DNA of 64,000 bases from Aurifilum marmelostoma (lineage: Eukaryota; Ascomycota; Sordariomycetes; Diaporthales; Cryphonectriaceae): positions 1,364,001-1,428,000 of the forward strand of contig JAMXSV010000016.1 of assembly GCA_027559495.1 (NCBI GenBank). The letters run 5' to 3'. Shown one piece after another: positions 1 through 10,531 of the stretch. Under the pieces are notes generated by a model. That model was not told the DNA's origin, did no database searches, and was given only the letters and a program-made list of their open reading frames with translations. The first letter of the stretch is position 1. The number at the start of each line of letters is the position of its first letter. A program made the translations under genes and the position numbers.

Positions 1-827
1 TGTATGCCTTTTTTCTTGCTACTTCTCTCCCTACTGTTACTGCAGAATTATATGTCAGGTAGCTAACTTGACCCTCCCAACTACGCAGGCCCATTCCTCT
101 TCTGTGGCACGTCAGACTCGAGCGCAGCGAGAAGCTTTCCGTCGCTGCTATCCTCGGCCTTGGTATCTTGTAAGTTCTCGTCAGACGCTGCCCTCAGGAC
201 CCAACCGTCGTTAACATGATGATTCTAGTGCGAGTCTTGCAGCTTGCATCAGACTGAACTATACCATCAACCTCACCTCTTCTGAAAACTATCTTTGTAC
301 GTTCCCAGAACCTCATGCACAGTCCATGTGTCTCCCGAGCTAATATGAGGTCACAGACTCAATTTCCAACGTGTTGATTTGGGGATATCTGGAGCCGGCT
401 GTGGGTCTGGTATGTACAAACCACCGTCTTGTTATTTTCTCGAAAGCTATGATGATTTCTAATAAGTCAACAATAGTTTGTCGGCTGCATCGCCACCCTT
501 CGACCACTGTTCAGGAGTCTCTTCCGACTTGGATCCTTTGGAAGCAGCAAGGGCAAGTCGGGGGCCAGCCAGTCCAAGATGCGCTTCCCCAACAACTCTC
601 GACGGACATACGATCAGTTCTCCAAGAACGGCGACTTCGAGATGGGCGATATCGGCACGACGACCAGAGCATACAAGGGCGGGCTCAACCACCCCAGCAC
701 GCCGAGCGACAACGACAGCATGGAGCAGATCTTGGTGGACAACAAAGAGCCTCATCCCCTGCACACAAACCAGAGCATCGTTGTCAGTCGGCACGTGCAC
801 ATTGAACACGAGTCCAAGGGGATTTGA
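1..827 (+). CDS. Rhodopsin-domain (PTH11-like) membrane protein, 3' part
   Basis: This is the 3' end of a gene that starts before the window. Readable exons are about 89-169, 229-296, 357-409 and 477-827. The introns at 170-228 (GTAAGT), 297-356 (GTACGT) and 410-476 (GTATGT) all keep phase. The protein reads PIPLLWHVRLERSEKLSVAA, then two hydrophobic helices containing GLGIFASLAACIRL and SNVLIWGYLEPAVG, then a hydrophilic Ser/Asn-rich tail of about 100 residues. The basic loop after PIPLLW and the W-x-x-[LV]-E-P-A/V motif in the last helix are the hallmarks I associate with fungal integral membrane proteins of the PTH11/rhodopsin-like (seven-helix) superfamily. The ligand is unknown. The cytoplasmic tail is probably regulatory. 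The exon ahead of 89 lies off the window; the intron there may begin at the GTATGC at base 2. Family assignment is fairly sure, function is not. Confidence 0.68.
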
Positions 828-2084
828 TGGGGATTGCGAACATGTTTTTTTTGTTTCTGGTATAGACGGAGGTTGAGGGGTTATGAGGGCCACAGGCCTC
901 GCCTCACCAAGAGGTTCCCTTGCCCTTGCTTTATTATGATAGATTTTCCCCCCAATTTAATATTAAAAGAAAAAGAAACATAGCACATAGAGTCTTTTTG
1001 CTCGCGCAAGCAATACAACATTAGTATTGTTAGGAAATCTCGACCGACTTCCTAGTTGGTTTTGAAACGCTATACAAGCGCGTTCGTCAATTTACCACAG
1101 TACAAGTCTGTCTCAACCGTGCCAAACGCCACATTGAATCGAGATGTTCTTAGGTTAGTGGCTGGAGGTCCGGCAGTTGATCGTAGCGGCACAACGGTTC
1201 TTGGCGGGGAAACGGACATCGTCAAACTTTATTTACAGGATAGACTTTCGCTTACCTGCCTGGACCCGAATGCTGGAGGAGGCGCCCCCCCCCAGTGGTC
1301 GAATGTTCTAGACTTGGACAAGGCCCTGAGATCGATCATTTTCCTCCCGTTGATACATTCCATGTAAGTGTAGTTAAATTGATATGAGAAGTCATTTTTT
1401 TGGGTATGATCGGAAGGGAAAATATAAACGACGGACATTCGGTAGACCGTAGATCACCAATGTTCCTCAAACTCTTCCCTGACAAAACATTTCTAAATTT
1501 GGCCGGCCAAGCCACATAGGCAGTACAGTACAGTCATTAATCCTTTAACCAGAGTAGCCTGTTTGGTGTGTCCATTGTTTTACAGCGCGTCTAGAAATCC
1601 CGAGGGCCAGGGTCAAGACAGAATTAACGATATCCCATGATGGGCACATAGCGAATAACAGGGCTGCAACATGACTATAGTGGCCTCATAATTCGTTGAG
1701 TAATCATGGCGAATTATCAATATGGATTATTGATTATTGGTTCTAAGCTTGTGCATCGGTACATACACCTGTTGCCCCTAATCAATCAGACGCATGTATA
1801 TTCCGACGCTGCTCGGAACTTACCCTTACCAAGTTGCAGTGGCGTTCTCCAGTAATTGGCCTGTCAAATAATTAGTACGCCCTTTTGAGCCGGTTTCCTA
1901 GTGTCTACTTGTACATAAAGCCGCCGCCGCCTATACCCCAGTTCTAAGTCCGGAATTATCGAATGATTGATCAGTACATTCTCACAGACTGACCAACACA
2001 AAACACCCCAGAGTACCTAGAGAGCAGTTCTGGAGAGTATCTTGCTTCGCACATCATACACAAAGTCATACGATTCCACCAACA
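828..2084. other. Intergenic, no gene seen
   Basis: AT-rich spacer between the membrane-protein gene and the hydrolase gene. Short open frames here (for example 1056-1367) have no family resemblance, splice signals or codon bias. The part from about 1900 to 2084 is presumably the promoter and leader of the hydrolase. Confidence 0.6.
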
Positions 2085-2975
2085 ATGGCTTCCCGCAGCA
2101 GCTTCGTCGAGGTCCGACCCGACGTCAGCCTTCACGTAGATATTGTCGACCCACCGCAATACGACAACAACCACAACACGCCAACCATAATCTTCCTGCA
2201 CTACTGGGGAGGCTCAACACGCACCTGGTCCAAAGTCATCCCACTCATACACGGGTCAGAAGAACAAAGTCATCATCATCAACATCATCACTACCGCACA
2301 GTCGCCATCGATTTCCGCGGCTGGGGCGAGTCCACCGGTCCCTCGCAAGCCAGCGCCTACTCCATCGCGCACCTCGCCGCGGACGTCGAGGCTGTGATTG
2401 CGCGCCTGGAGCTGACAACAACCTACATCGTGGGGCTCAGCATGGGCGCCAAGGTTGCGCAGGCCGTCGCAGGCCGGGGCAACGTGAAGGGGCTGAAGGG
2501 CCTTGTGCTGGTCAGCCCGGCGCCGCCGACGCCGCTCGTCTTGCCTCCTGAGGCCAGTGAGCAGCAGGTCCATGCGTACGAGACCTGGCAGAGTGCCGAC
2601 TTCGTGGCGCGCAATGTGCTGCTCTCGTCGCCGCAGGTGATTGGCGATGAGCTGCTGAAACAGGTTGTCGCGGACATGCTTACGGGGAAGCAGGAGGCAA
2701 AGGCTGCATGGCCTGCGTATGCGAGGGGCGAAGACATCAAGCCCCTGGTAGGGCGGATCAAGGTGCCGGTGCAGGTCGTTGCTGCGGCAAAGGACGTCGT
2801 CGAGCCTCTGGAGAGGGTCAGGGAAGAGGTTTGTGCGAATATTGAGGGCTGCAGGTTGGTAGTGCTGCCTGGGTCAGGTCATCTTTCACCTCTGGAGGCA
2901 CCGGAAGAGGTAGCCAAGGAGATAGTAGACTTTCTCGCAGGCTTGGAAGCCCGTGTTGGGCCTCGTGCCGGATAG
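2085..2975 (+). CDS. Alpha/beta-hydrolase
   Basis: Intronless 296-residue protein of the alpha/beta-hydrolase fold. The oxyanion-hole region is HYWGGSTRTW (about 39-48). The nucleophile elbow is GLSMGAK with Ser119. A second acid lies in AAAKDVVEP (Asp237) and the catalytic His in GSGHLSP (His266), so the triad is complete and correctly spaced. The FRGWGES segment after strand 4 is typical of the epoxide hydrolase/esterase/haloperoxidase-like branch. There is no signal peptide, so a cytosolic enzyme is likely; the substrate cannot be told. A His-rich insert (six His near 63-69) between strands 3 and 4 is unusual and looks like a tolerated repeat expansion. ATG 2085 gives the full N-terminal strand. 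The gene converges on the phosphoesterase gene, with only 159 bases between stop codons. Confidence 0.85.
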   Translation: MASRSSFVEVRPDVSLHVDIVDPPQYDNNHNTPTIIFLHYWGGSTRTWSKVIPLIHGSEEQSHHHQHHHYRTVAIDFRGWGESTGPSQASAYSIAHLAADVEAVIARLELTTTYIVGLSMGAKVAQAVAGRGNVKGLKGLVLVSPAPPTPLVLPPEASEQQVHAYETWQSADFVARNVLLSSPQVIGDELLKQVVADMLTGKQEAKAAWPAYARGEDIKPLVGRIKVPVQVVAAAKDVVEPLERVREEVCANIEGCRLVVLPGSGHLSPLEAPEEVAKEIVDFLAGLEARVGPRAG

Positions 2976-3134
2976 TATGAACTGTATAGAAACTTCTCCA
3001 TGCCATAATCAGAACCGTCTATGCGTGCCTTAATTTTTTTATTTGTTTTTTCTTTCTTTCTTCTTTGGCTTCTATGCTGTACATGTTGACACGCCATGTC
3101 TGAAGACCCACCCCATTTCGTCGCGCCGACCCTT

Positions 3135-5245
3135 CTATGAGCCAATCATGACGATTCTACCCTCCACCTTGGGCGCAATGGCCCGAGTCCAGTCGCAGTC
3201 GACCTCGTCCTCTTCGAGCTCGTCGTCAGCTAGTGCATTCACTCCTGCCTTTCTGCACCAGCGTCTAAACGCCCTTCTCATGATACGCAGTTCCTTCTCT
3301 TCCTCTTCCTCCGAGATACCCGACAGCGAGCGCTCAACACCTGCTGGCGAGGCCGCAGGCACGTCGCCATCCCGGTCGACCTCTGTGTCGCTCTCTGTGA
3401 GCGGGCCGACACTGCACCGGCGGGCTCGCATCTTGGCAGGCGTCCAGTCCTCCCAGCTCGATGCCGCGCGTTTGTGGTGGTTCGTCTGTGTGACTGGGCT
3501 GGGATTTGGGGTGGGCTTCTTGGGAGGCAGGACGGGATGTGACTTGGTCACGTTGGTCACCACCTTGTCCCAGTGCTGGCTCATATGCGGGCCTAGATTG
3601 GTCCACCTGTCGAGAACCTTGAGCTGCATAAAGTACTGGCGCAGAAGCATGGAGATGAGAATGCCGTTCTCCTCCGAGACAATCTCGATCGCCTGGCCAC
3701 CCTCCTCCTCGATGAGCAGGGACTTGTAGCCGTCTACAAGAAATGAAGGGTGTCAGCCATGACATGTTGTTTCTCGAAAAGGCGCATTAGATGCGAGCAG
3801 AGACGGCCGTCACTTACCCTTCCCGCGGCCCATATAGCCACGCGTCGAGAGCACGTATAGTTTCTCGGGCAGATAGCCGTCCCCAGCAATGTCCACCTCA
3901 GTGACCCTTTTACCCGACGGCCGTTTTGGGTCAAAGGTGAACCTGATGTTGGACACCTGTGGAAACCTTCCCTCCAGTGCCGGATACAGGCTTACGCTGT
4001 TCTCCAGAGCCTCTCGAATGGCCTGGCCGGTCACCTTGAGGACGACGATGGGATCTTCAAATGGAAAACAATCCGTGATGTCCTTGACGCGAATAGGACC
4101 GGGGGGTATATCTGGTCACCACGGATGGTGCCGGCAGCCATGAGGGCACAGTCGGCGTTGTAGTGGTGGCGCATGATGTCACAGACAAAATTGCCAATGT
4201 TGGACTCCTTGAGGCGGACCGTGGTGAAGCGAGCATCGAGCGGAGCGGCAGTCCAACCCACAGGTTTCTCGAGGGACTGCTTGAGCTTTGCCGTCAACCT
4301 CTCGGCCAGTTCCAGGGTCGGCTTGTGCTCAGTGATCGAGGAGACGATGTCCCGGCGGTAGATGGTGAAGTCCCACCTCTGAGAGGTCCCCTCGGCACCG
4401 CGCCGCGCCTCGATGTAGCTGAGCTGTTTGAAGTCGGTTCCGGATCTCAGCACGTGGCAACCATTGATGAGGCTGTGAGAGTAGTAGTGATCATGCCCGC
4501 CCAGGATCAGGTCGATCTGGTCGCCGACGTTCTCGGCTAGCTTGTTGTCGTTGGGCTCGCGCATGTGCGTGAGAGCCACAATCATATCGGCGCCCTCGGC
4601 GCGCAGCTTTGGAGCCAGCTCCCTGGCGGTCTCGCTGGCCGACCTGTAGATGAGGTCTGGTGGCAGGGAGTTGATGGTCTCGAGCCACTCCCGCTCCCCG
4701 AGACCAATGACACCAATTTTGATGCCGTTGCTGGCCGTGAGCATATAAGTTCGCTTTGCGTGGCCGATGGGCACATTCTCGCCCAGAGCCGGGTCGAGGA
4801 TGTTTGCTACCAGCCAGGGGAAATTACATTTGCCCATCAGCTGGTTGAACTGGGTCACACCAAAGTCGAGATCATGGTTCCCCAGCGCGGCGACGTCGGT
4901 CTTGATAGCGTTGAGTATCGGGACCATGTGGGAGCCCTTGGTAATGGAGCTCTCGAGGCTGGGGTTGAAGGCATCGCCGGAGAAGAGGGTCAGGCAGTGC
5001 GGCTGGTCCTTGAAGCGCTCGCCCTCCTGATAGTCCTTGACCACGGTGATGAACCTGGCAATACCACCGACAGGCTCTGCCGAGGACGAGTCGAGGTGGT
5101 AGACATCGTTGTAGTGGATAAGCCTAAGGTCAGGTGGAGCTGTGGAAGGACTGCCGTATGTGATGACCTCCTCGGCCGACGGCTTGGTGGTGCCGTCAGA
5201 AGCCATGGGAGGTGGTCGTGGGATGAGGTGGTCTGACCTGACCAC
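3135..5245 (-). CDS. 5'-nucleotidase-family metallophosphoesterase (frameshift in G run)
   Basis: Two exons: 5245-3818 and 3733-3135, with an 84-base intron (GTAAGT...GTAG). About 675 residues after allowing for one indel. The N-terminal metallophosphatase domain carries LIHYNDVYHL, FSGDAFNPS, ALGNHDLDFG and GGHDHYY metal-binding motifs. The C-terminal 5'-nucleotidase domain includes RFTTVRLKESNIGNFVCD, GTIRGDQIYPPG and FPFEDPIVVLKVTG. No signal peptide is seen, so this is probably the intracellular fungal type acting on nucleotides or cyclic phosphodiesters. The last third is hydrophilic, with an acidic Glu run and a basic RRAFRRWCRK stretch, not part of the catalytic domains. The frame breaks at the G run 4101-4106: one base appears missing, and the next frame continues the conserved domain at once. 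An in-frame ATG 14 codons downstream is an alternative start. Confidence 0.85.
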
Positions 5246-6661
5246 GTCGGAGGCGGGACGGAACAGCTAGAGGGGTTTGTGTGAGGGGATCTGGGTGTTG
5301 AAGACCAGCGCCGATAGCAGTTGTTGTAGAATGTAGTAGGTGTAGCAGTGGTTGTCGTCGAAAAGGGGAAGGTGGCCAGAAACGTCCTACAGCAGCAGCA
5401 GCAACAACAACAATAACAACATCTGTCTTGTTATGAGAAAGCGTCTTTGCCCCTGGACTGACTGCTGTGTTTCTCAGCGCCTTTATGCCACGCTGCTATG
5501 CCAGCTCACTCACAGCATGCGTGGCGGTGTGTGTGTGGTCGGTGAGCGAGTCGAGTTGGGCAAGGTAAGAGCGTGCGTGGTTGAGGGTGCGTGAGCCCAC
5601 CTTTTTGAGCTTGGCGACCCCTTCTGTTCTTTGTTGTCGTCCCGTCGTCCTGCAGACAGTCTTTTGCGTATATAAGTCGTAGAGTACTGTTTATGTTCGG
5701 ATAGACACAATAAATAGATGTTCGAGGAAATTGTAAAACTCAAGGCTTGATATGGTGATTTTGGTTGAGAAAGGTCATGAAATTGAATGCTGAAAGGTCA
5801 AGCTCCAGGAGGCCTACTAAGTACCTGGCAAGCACCCACCCCTGCATGCTGTTGAAGCTGTAAGAAGTAGCTAAGCACCATGGTAGCTACCTACAAGGAA
5901 GTATCCCCAGGCGCGTGGTGTGATGGTGATGGTGGACTCTGGGGGTTGCAAGCGCTGTAGCGGCCCCTTCTAGGTGCATCCGTCTCACCAATCGGCAGAC
6001 GCCCATTGGTAAGTGCAACCACTGGCAAGGGACGTACCGCAGTATCGGGGCCCTGCTGATCCCCGAGGCGAGCCACCAAAGCGCTGCCGTACCCCAGCAC
6101 CTCCCACAGTACTGTACCATAATAATCTGAAGGCAGGTAGGTGCTGTGGAGGGGTCAAAATGAGGGGCAATGAGGGATACTTACCACCACCGTTTTCCCA
6201 GACCTTCTCTCTTATGAACATCATGACAACCCTTTTGGCTCTTTTCGGACTTGTCAAGTCATAACAATTGTTTTAAGTATACACATGATAGTGTTGTTAC
6301 CGTATATTTGTCTTCCTATCTATGTTCAAAGTTACAATTCTATCGATCCATCTTGTGATGCCTTGTTTTGGCAGCTGCGCAAGTGAGCACTACGAACCCA
6401 GCAGTCGATTTGACGTACGTAATAAAAATCTAGCAGGGAGGACCACTATTAGGGTTCCGTTGATGCTATTTGAGACTACAAATAACATTCCATTCCGTCT
6501 TCTGCATCGACACTTGACTCTGCATCTCTGCCTCCTACACTCGTGGCTCAGAGAAAAAAGAACAAATTATTCGTCGACCCGAAATTGTAGGAGCCATCTT
6601 ACTCCCTTTGCCACTACGATCAAGATCAATCTCACTTTTTCTTCCCTCCATTTTCGACAAT
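5246..6661. other. Divergent intergenic region
   Basis: Shared upstream region of the phosphoesterase (leftward) and acetyltransferase (rightward) genes. It holds a CAG/CAA/AAC-rich stretch near 5391-5422, GT-rich DNA near 5520-5545, and a pyrimidine-rich leader just before 6662. No convincing gene. Confidence 0.6.
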
Positions 6662-7361
6662 ATGACCACCCCTCAACCTCTCATCCGCCATGCTCGGCGT
6701 GAAGGTGCGTCGACCACGAAATCCATGGTAGTTAGCTGAAAAAGCTACTATGGCCTTTTCTTTGCCTCCCTCTCTAACTGATATTTCCTCTCATGTTCAA
6801 GACGTTCCCGCCATTCTTGGTCTGATCAAAGAGCTGGCCGACTATGAGCATGAGCTGTCCTCCGTCGAGGCCACAGAGGCCAAGCTCTTGTCCACCATCG
6901 CCTTCGCCCCCTCGCCCTCTTCTGCCGAGGATCAGGCCTCGACTTCGGATGCCAAGGGCCTCCCTATCACCGAGGCTATCACACCCATTAAGCCAGCTCG
7001 CTGTCTCCTGCTTTTCCGCCCCGAGGATGGCAATAGCAGCAGCAGTGGCGCGACCGTGGTGGGAATGGCGCTGTACTTCTACAACTACAGCACTTGGAGA
7101 GCCAAGGCGGGAATCTACCTGGAGGACCTGTACGTGACGCCGTCGGAGCGGAACAAGGGCTACGGCAAGAGGCTGCTTGTCAAGCTGGCCGAGGAGGTCG
7201 TGGCCATGGACGGCGGGCGGCTGGACTGGAGCGTGCTCAAGTGGAACGAGCCGAGCATCCGCTTCTATGAGGATGTCATTGGGGCCACGAGGATGGAGGA
7301 TTGGGTCGGCATGCGGGTGGACAAGGAGGCACTTGTCAAGCTGACCAAGCTGTTGGACTGA
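6662..7361 (+). CDS. GNAT-family N-acetyltransferase (SSAT/thialysine type)
   Basis: Two exons, 6662-6704 and 6802-7361, encode 200 residues. The true start is the ATG at 6662 (MTTPQPLIRHARREDVPAIL). The open frame starting at 6750 lies partly in the intron (GTGCGT...TTCAAG) and would replace the conserved first strand. GNAT motif A reads EDLYVTPSERNKGYGKRLL, where the R-x-x-G-Y-G-K pyrophosphate loop binds acetyl-CoA. WSVLKWNEPSIRFYE is the motif B segment typical of the diamine/thialysine acetyltransferase group (SSAT2-like; Ats1 in fission yeast). A likely role is acetylation of small amines or lysine analogues in the cytosol. A Ser-rich insert (about residues 51-75 and 91-96) sits in the N-terminal half. 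It converges on the LYR-protein gene. Confidence 0.85.
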
Positions 7362-7458
7362 TGCTTGAACTGTTCCTGACGAGAATCCCTGCACATCACA
7401 ATAGAGCCTAGGCCAGCCGGATCTAGAGATAGACGTTGCCACAAAAGACAGGGCTTTT

Positions 7459-7475
7459 GTTTTTTTTTTTTTTTA
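7459..7475. repeat. Poly-T tract between convergent genes
   Basis: A run of about 17 T in the 120-base gap between the acetyltransferase and LYR-protein stop codons. It is A-rich on the minus strand. Its length may be unreliable. Confidence 0.7.
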
Positions 7476-7481
7476 TTACCC

Positions 7482-8616
7482 TCATTTCTTCTTCCTAGCC
7501 TTCTTAGGCTTCATACCGACGGCGTCCTCGAAGAAGGCCGCCTGGTCCGCCGTCGCAACGGGGATTGCCCTCTGGACATTTCCCCACTCGATATGCCACC
7601 GGCCCGGCTGGCCCTCCATCTTGACCATAGTCGGTGTCATCTCCCAGATCTTGCTGTACAGCCTCGTCCAGAACCTCGCATGCTTGTAGGAGTGCAGGCC
7701 TATGGGTGTGCCCAGCCCGTACGGAGCCTCGCCCTGCTCGCCGGTCCGCAGTTTCATGGACCTCGAGCTCCCCCTCTCAATGTGCCTGACCGGATACGTT
7801 GCGGACTTCTTCCAGTCCCACGTCCCCCGGCCACCGCCTTCCTCCTTGCCATCGCCTTCTCCTGGGCTCCCGCCTTGGCACGACACCAGCGGCACACCCT
7901 GACGTCGCCTCGCGGGCATCTCCCACAGGCTCCGGTCGGCCGTCCCCGTGGCCAGATCACGCAGCATCTCCCACTCGCCCCCTCCCAACCGGCGGCATGA
8001 GGCGGTTGACCTGGGCCTTGTACCACTTGCGCATCTTGCTCCTGCGCAGCTTGGCGGCCAGCGGGCGGCCCCAGATGTTTTGGTCGGGGATGACCTCCTG
8101 CGGGTTCAGCCTGTTGCCCTTGATGGACGGCTTGGGGCTCCAGAAGCTCCTCTTGGACTGGCTTGCGGCCAGGGCGTGGAACTTGGGCAGGTCCCAGCCG
8201 TCCAGCCAGTCGCGCTTCAGCTGCTTCCGCCCCCTCGAGCCCTCGGCCTCCTCGCGTATCTGCCTCGCCAGCTCCTCCGAGTCTGCGGGCGGGGGCTTGG
8301 CCAAGAAACTGGACAGGAGCTCCCTCCGCCTCTTGCCTATGCGCCCAAAGGTCAACATCAGGATGCGACGCATGTTCTCCATATGGCCCATGTTGGCGGC
8401 GTGCAGGAGGCGGAGGTTATGGCGGGCGCGGCTGATGCGCGACGACCTGAGGGGTGACTCGTGGCTGTCGTGCATGTGCATTCTGAAGCGCGTGCGTATG
8501 TGGTCGGCTGCGTAGGGGCGGCATACTGGTGGGAGGTAGGAGGCTTCGCGGAGGAGGCTACGAAACAGGGCGAGTGTTGTTGCTTTTGTTGATGGCTTGG
8601 GCGAGAGGGAGGCCAT
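7482..8616 (-). CDS. LYR-motif / Cup1-like mitochondrial protein (frameshift in G run)
   Basis: One exon, about 377 residues after one-base correction. The N-terminus has the LYR signature in the form LALFRSLLREASYLP, followed by basic helices (RTRFRMHMHD, RARHNLRLLHAANMGH), matching fungal Complex1_LYR/Cup1-like proteins. LYR proteins act in mitochondria, usually with acyl-carrier protein, in assembly of respiratory complexes, Fe-S transfer or mitoribosomes; which applies here is not visible. The first frame runs through KAQVNRLMPPVG and then stops at 7957. The second frame continues with GEWEMLRDLATG and ends in a basic KPKKARKKK tail. The switch falls at the C run 7978-7982, where one base too many would explain it. 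ATG 8616 gives the usual short leader before the LYR motif. Confidence 0.75.
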
Positions 8617-10531
8617 CTCTCCTTCCCCCCTCTAGTTCTTCTTCTAGAGCACACTACTGCTGTAGGGTTATTATTATTATAATGTTCCTGAGTTCATCTG
8701 GGAGACCAGCCATCCAGACACAGCTGTTGTGCTGGTAGGGGAGGAGGAGAATGGGTTGGGAGTTGGTGTGAAGTGAGGCGGTGGTGTCATGATTATTTTT
8801 TGGGCTGTTGGGGCTAAGACAAGGCTGAATTCGGAGTTAGAGTAGAAAAAACACAGGGGGGGAAAGACCCCCAAGGTTCCCGCGGCCACTTTACGCGTGC
8901 CCCACACACGCGTCCATCCCTCACTGACTGACGAATCCGCTTCAACAAGAACAGGTATGCAGTGGCACATGGGCCAGGCAGATTGCTACTTTGAGACAAA
9001 ATGATTAGAAGATCTCAGATGAGATGGATCTAGGCATGCATTGATTACTTGCCCAATCCTCAAGTCTGATTTTCGTTCTGTATTCAACGCTTGGTTTGGC
9101 TGATATGCTCTGTGGAAGGTCTTGTCATAGGCCACCTGCGCAGATTCAGAACCCCCCAGGATACCTAAGAACACAACCCCTGTCTCGGGGGCTGGAATGC
9201 CCCGCCCCGGTCCATTGACCCACTGACGCGACCATTCTGCCAAACTCTCAAAGCCACTGAAACTTCCATAACCACACAGGCTTCCGCAGGGCGGCTGGGC
9301 GGCACGCGGGTGAACCCCTAACGCTTCAGTGAGCACAGTCAGTACAGTAAGCGCTGTGGCTCAGCAAGTGAACCACCCTGGCACGCCTGGCCACAGCAGG
9401 CCGCTACAGGAGCTGCCACCCTGCCACCATAGTACACGAAAAAGCCACGAAACAGACACGTCCCAGACTCGTGTCTTCCCTGGATCTCCCTCTCTAAATT
9501 AATTGCTTGCAGAAACCCGATCAAGAAGCTAGAGCTACCCCCCCTCCCCCTCCCCCTCCCTCCCTTTCTTGTCGTGTCTATTGGTCCCATTCTCGACTGC
9601 ATTGTCACACGCCCACCTTTGCATCTCACCTGACCTCGCGTAAAAGCAATATACTGTACCTTTTTTTTTCCCCGTTACATATCTGCTTGCCAGGCCAGGG
9701 CGGGTATCAAGGAAGGAAAGCATCGATTGAGTTTGACTTTGTATGGAGCCCCCCCCCCCCTTCTTCCTCCTGTCGATACACTGGTACTACCATCTACTAC
9801 CTTCTTTTCCTCCTCGTCGCCCTGCTCTCCTCTGACCTGACCAGCTGGTCGTGTTCTTCAGAAACGCAGAGGAATCCTGGACAATCATTCGCCGTGTGCG
9901 CGTCTGTCCACCAGCTCGTCATCCTTTTCGCGCAGTCACTTAATACTCGGCATCGACTCGACTCGGCGGATAGAATCTCCTACTCCTCATCCTCTCCCTC
10001 GTCCTCCTAGACTGAAAATCGTCTCGTCTCGATTCGGCTCGGCTTGATCCCTCCCTATCCGGCTCCCTTGACCAGCCGATCCTCCCTGGCGAAGTCTTGC
10101 GGCAAGACGACAAAGAAAATACGGCTTCAAAGTCTCCCGCCCCACACCGCCTTGACTGTAGTTCGCGTCGACGACCTGTTACCATACCGCTGCTATCCTT
10201 GGCGCGTCACCGCCTCCGGGTGACTGTCCTATCGCTTCTCTCACACATACACACATCCGTCCACACCACGCATCGTACCGCTCTGCATCGTATCTTTTGT
10301 CGCATCGGAGCATTCACGTTGCAGATCGTCGCAACATCCCGTCGCATTACAGTCGAAACGCAAAATCGCGTCTCTCGGCCATCCTAATCCGCAGGGCCGC
10401 AGGACAGAGCTGGTTTCCTGCAGGTCGAGTGCGGGTGCGAGTGCGGGTGCGAGCCTATACGCCAGCAGCGAGGACAATCAGATTGTCCCTCTGCACCACG
10501 TGCGTGTCAATGGGATCTGGTCCACCATAGC
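8617..10531. other. Intergenic region and long leader of the APSES gene
   Basis: 1.9 kb without a supported gene. From about 9500 it becomes very pyrimidine-rich (a C-rich block at 9537-9567, a C run near 9751-9761), as is common in promoters and long leaders of regulated fungal genes. A GAGTGCGGGTGC motif repeats at about 10426-10455. The open frames here have no recognisable content. Confidence 0.6.

Noticed and set aside
4565..5236. 223-codon open frame opposite the phosphoesterase
   Set aside because: Antisense shadow of a conserved metallophosphatase domain.
6750..6801. ATG at 6750 as the start of the acetyltransferase
   Set aside because: It lies in the intron; the spliced form from 6662 supplies the conserved RREDVPAIL strand.
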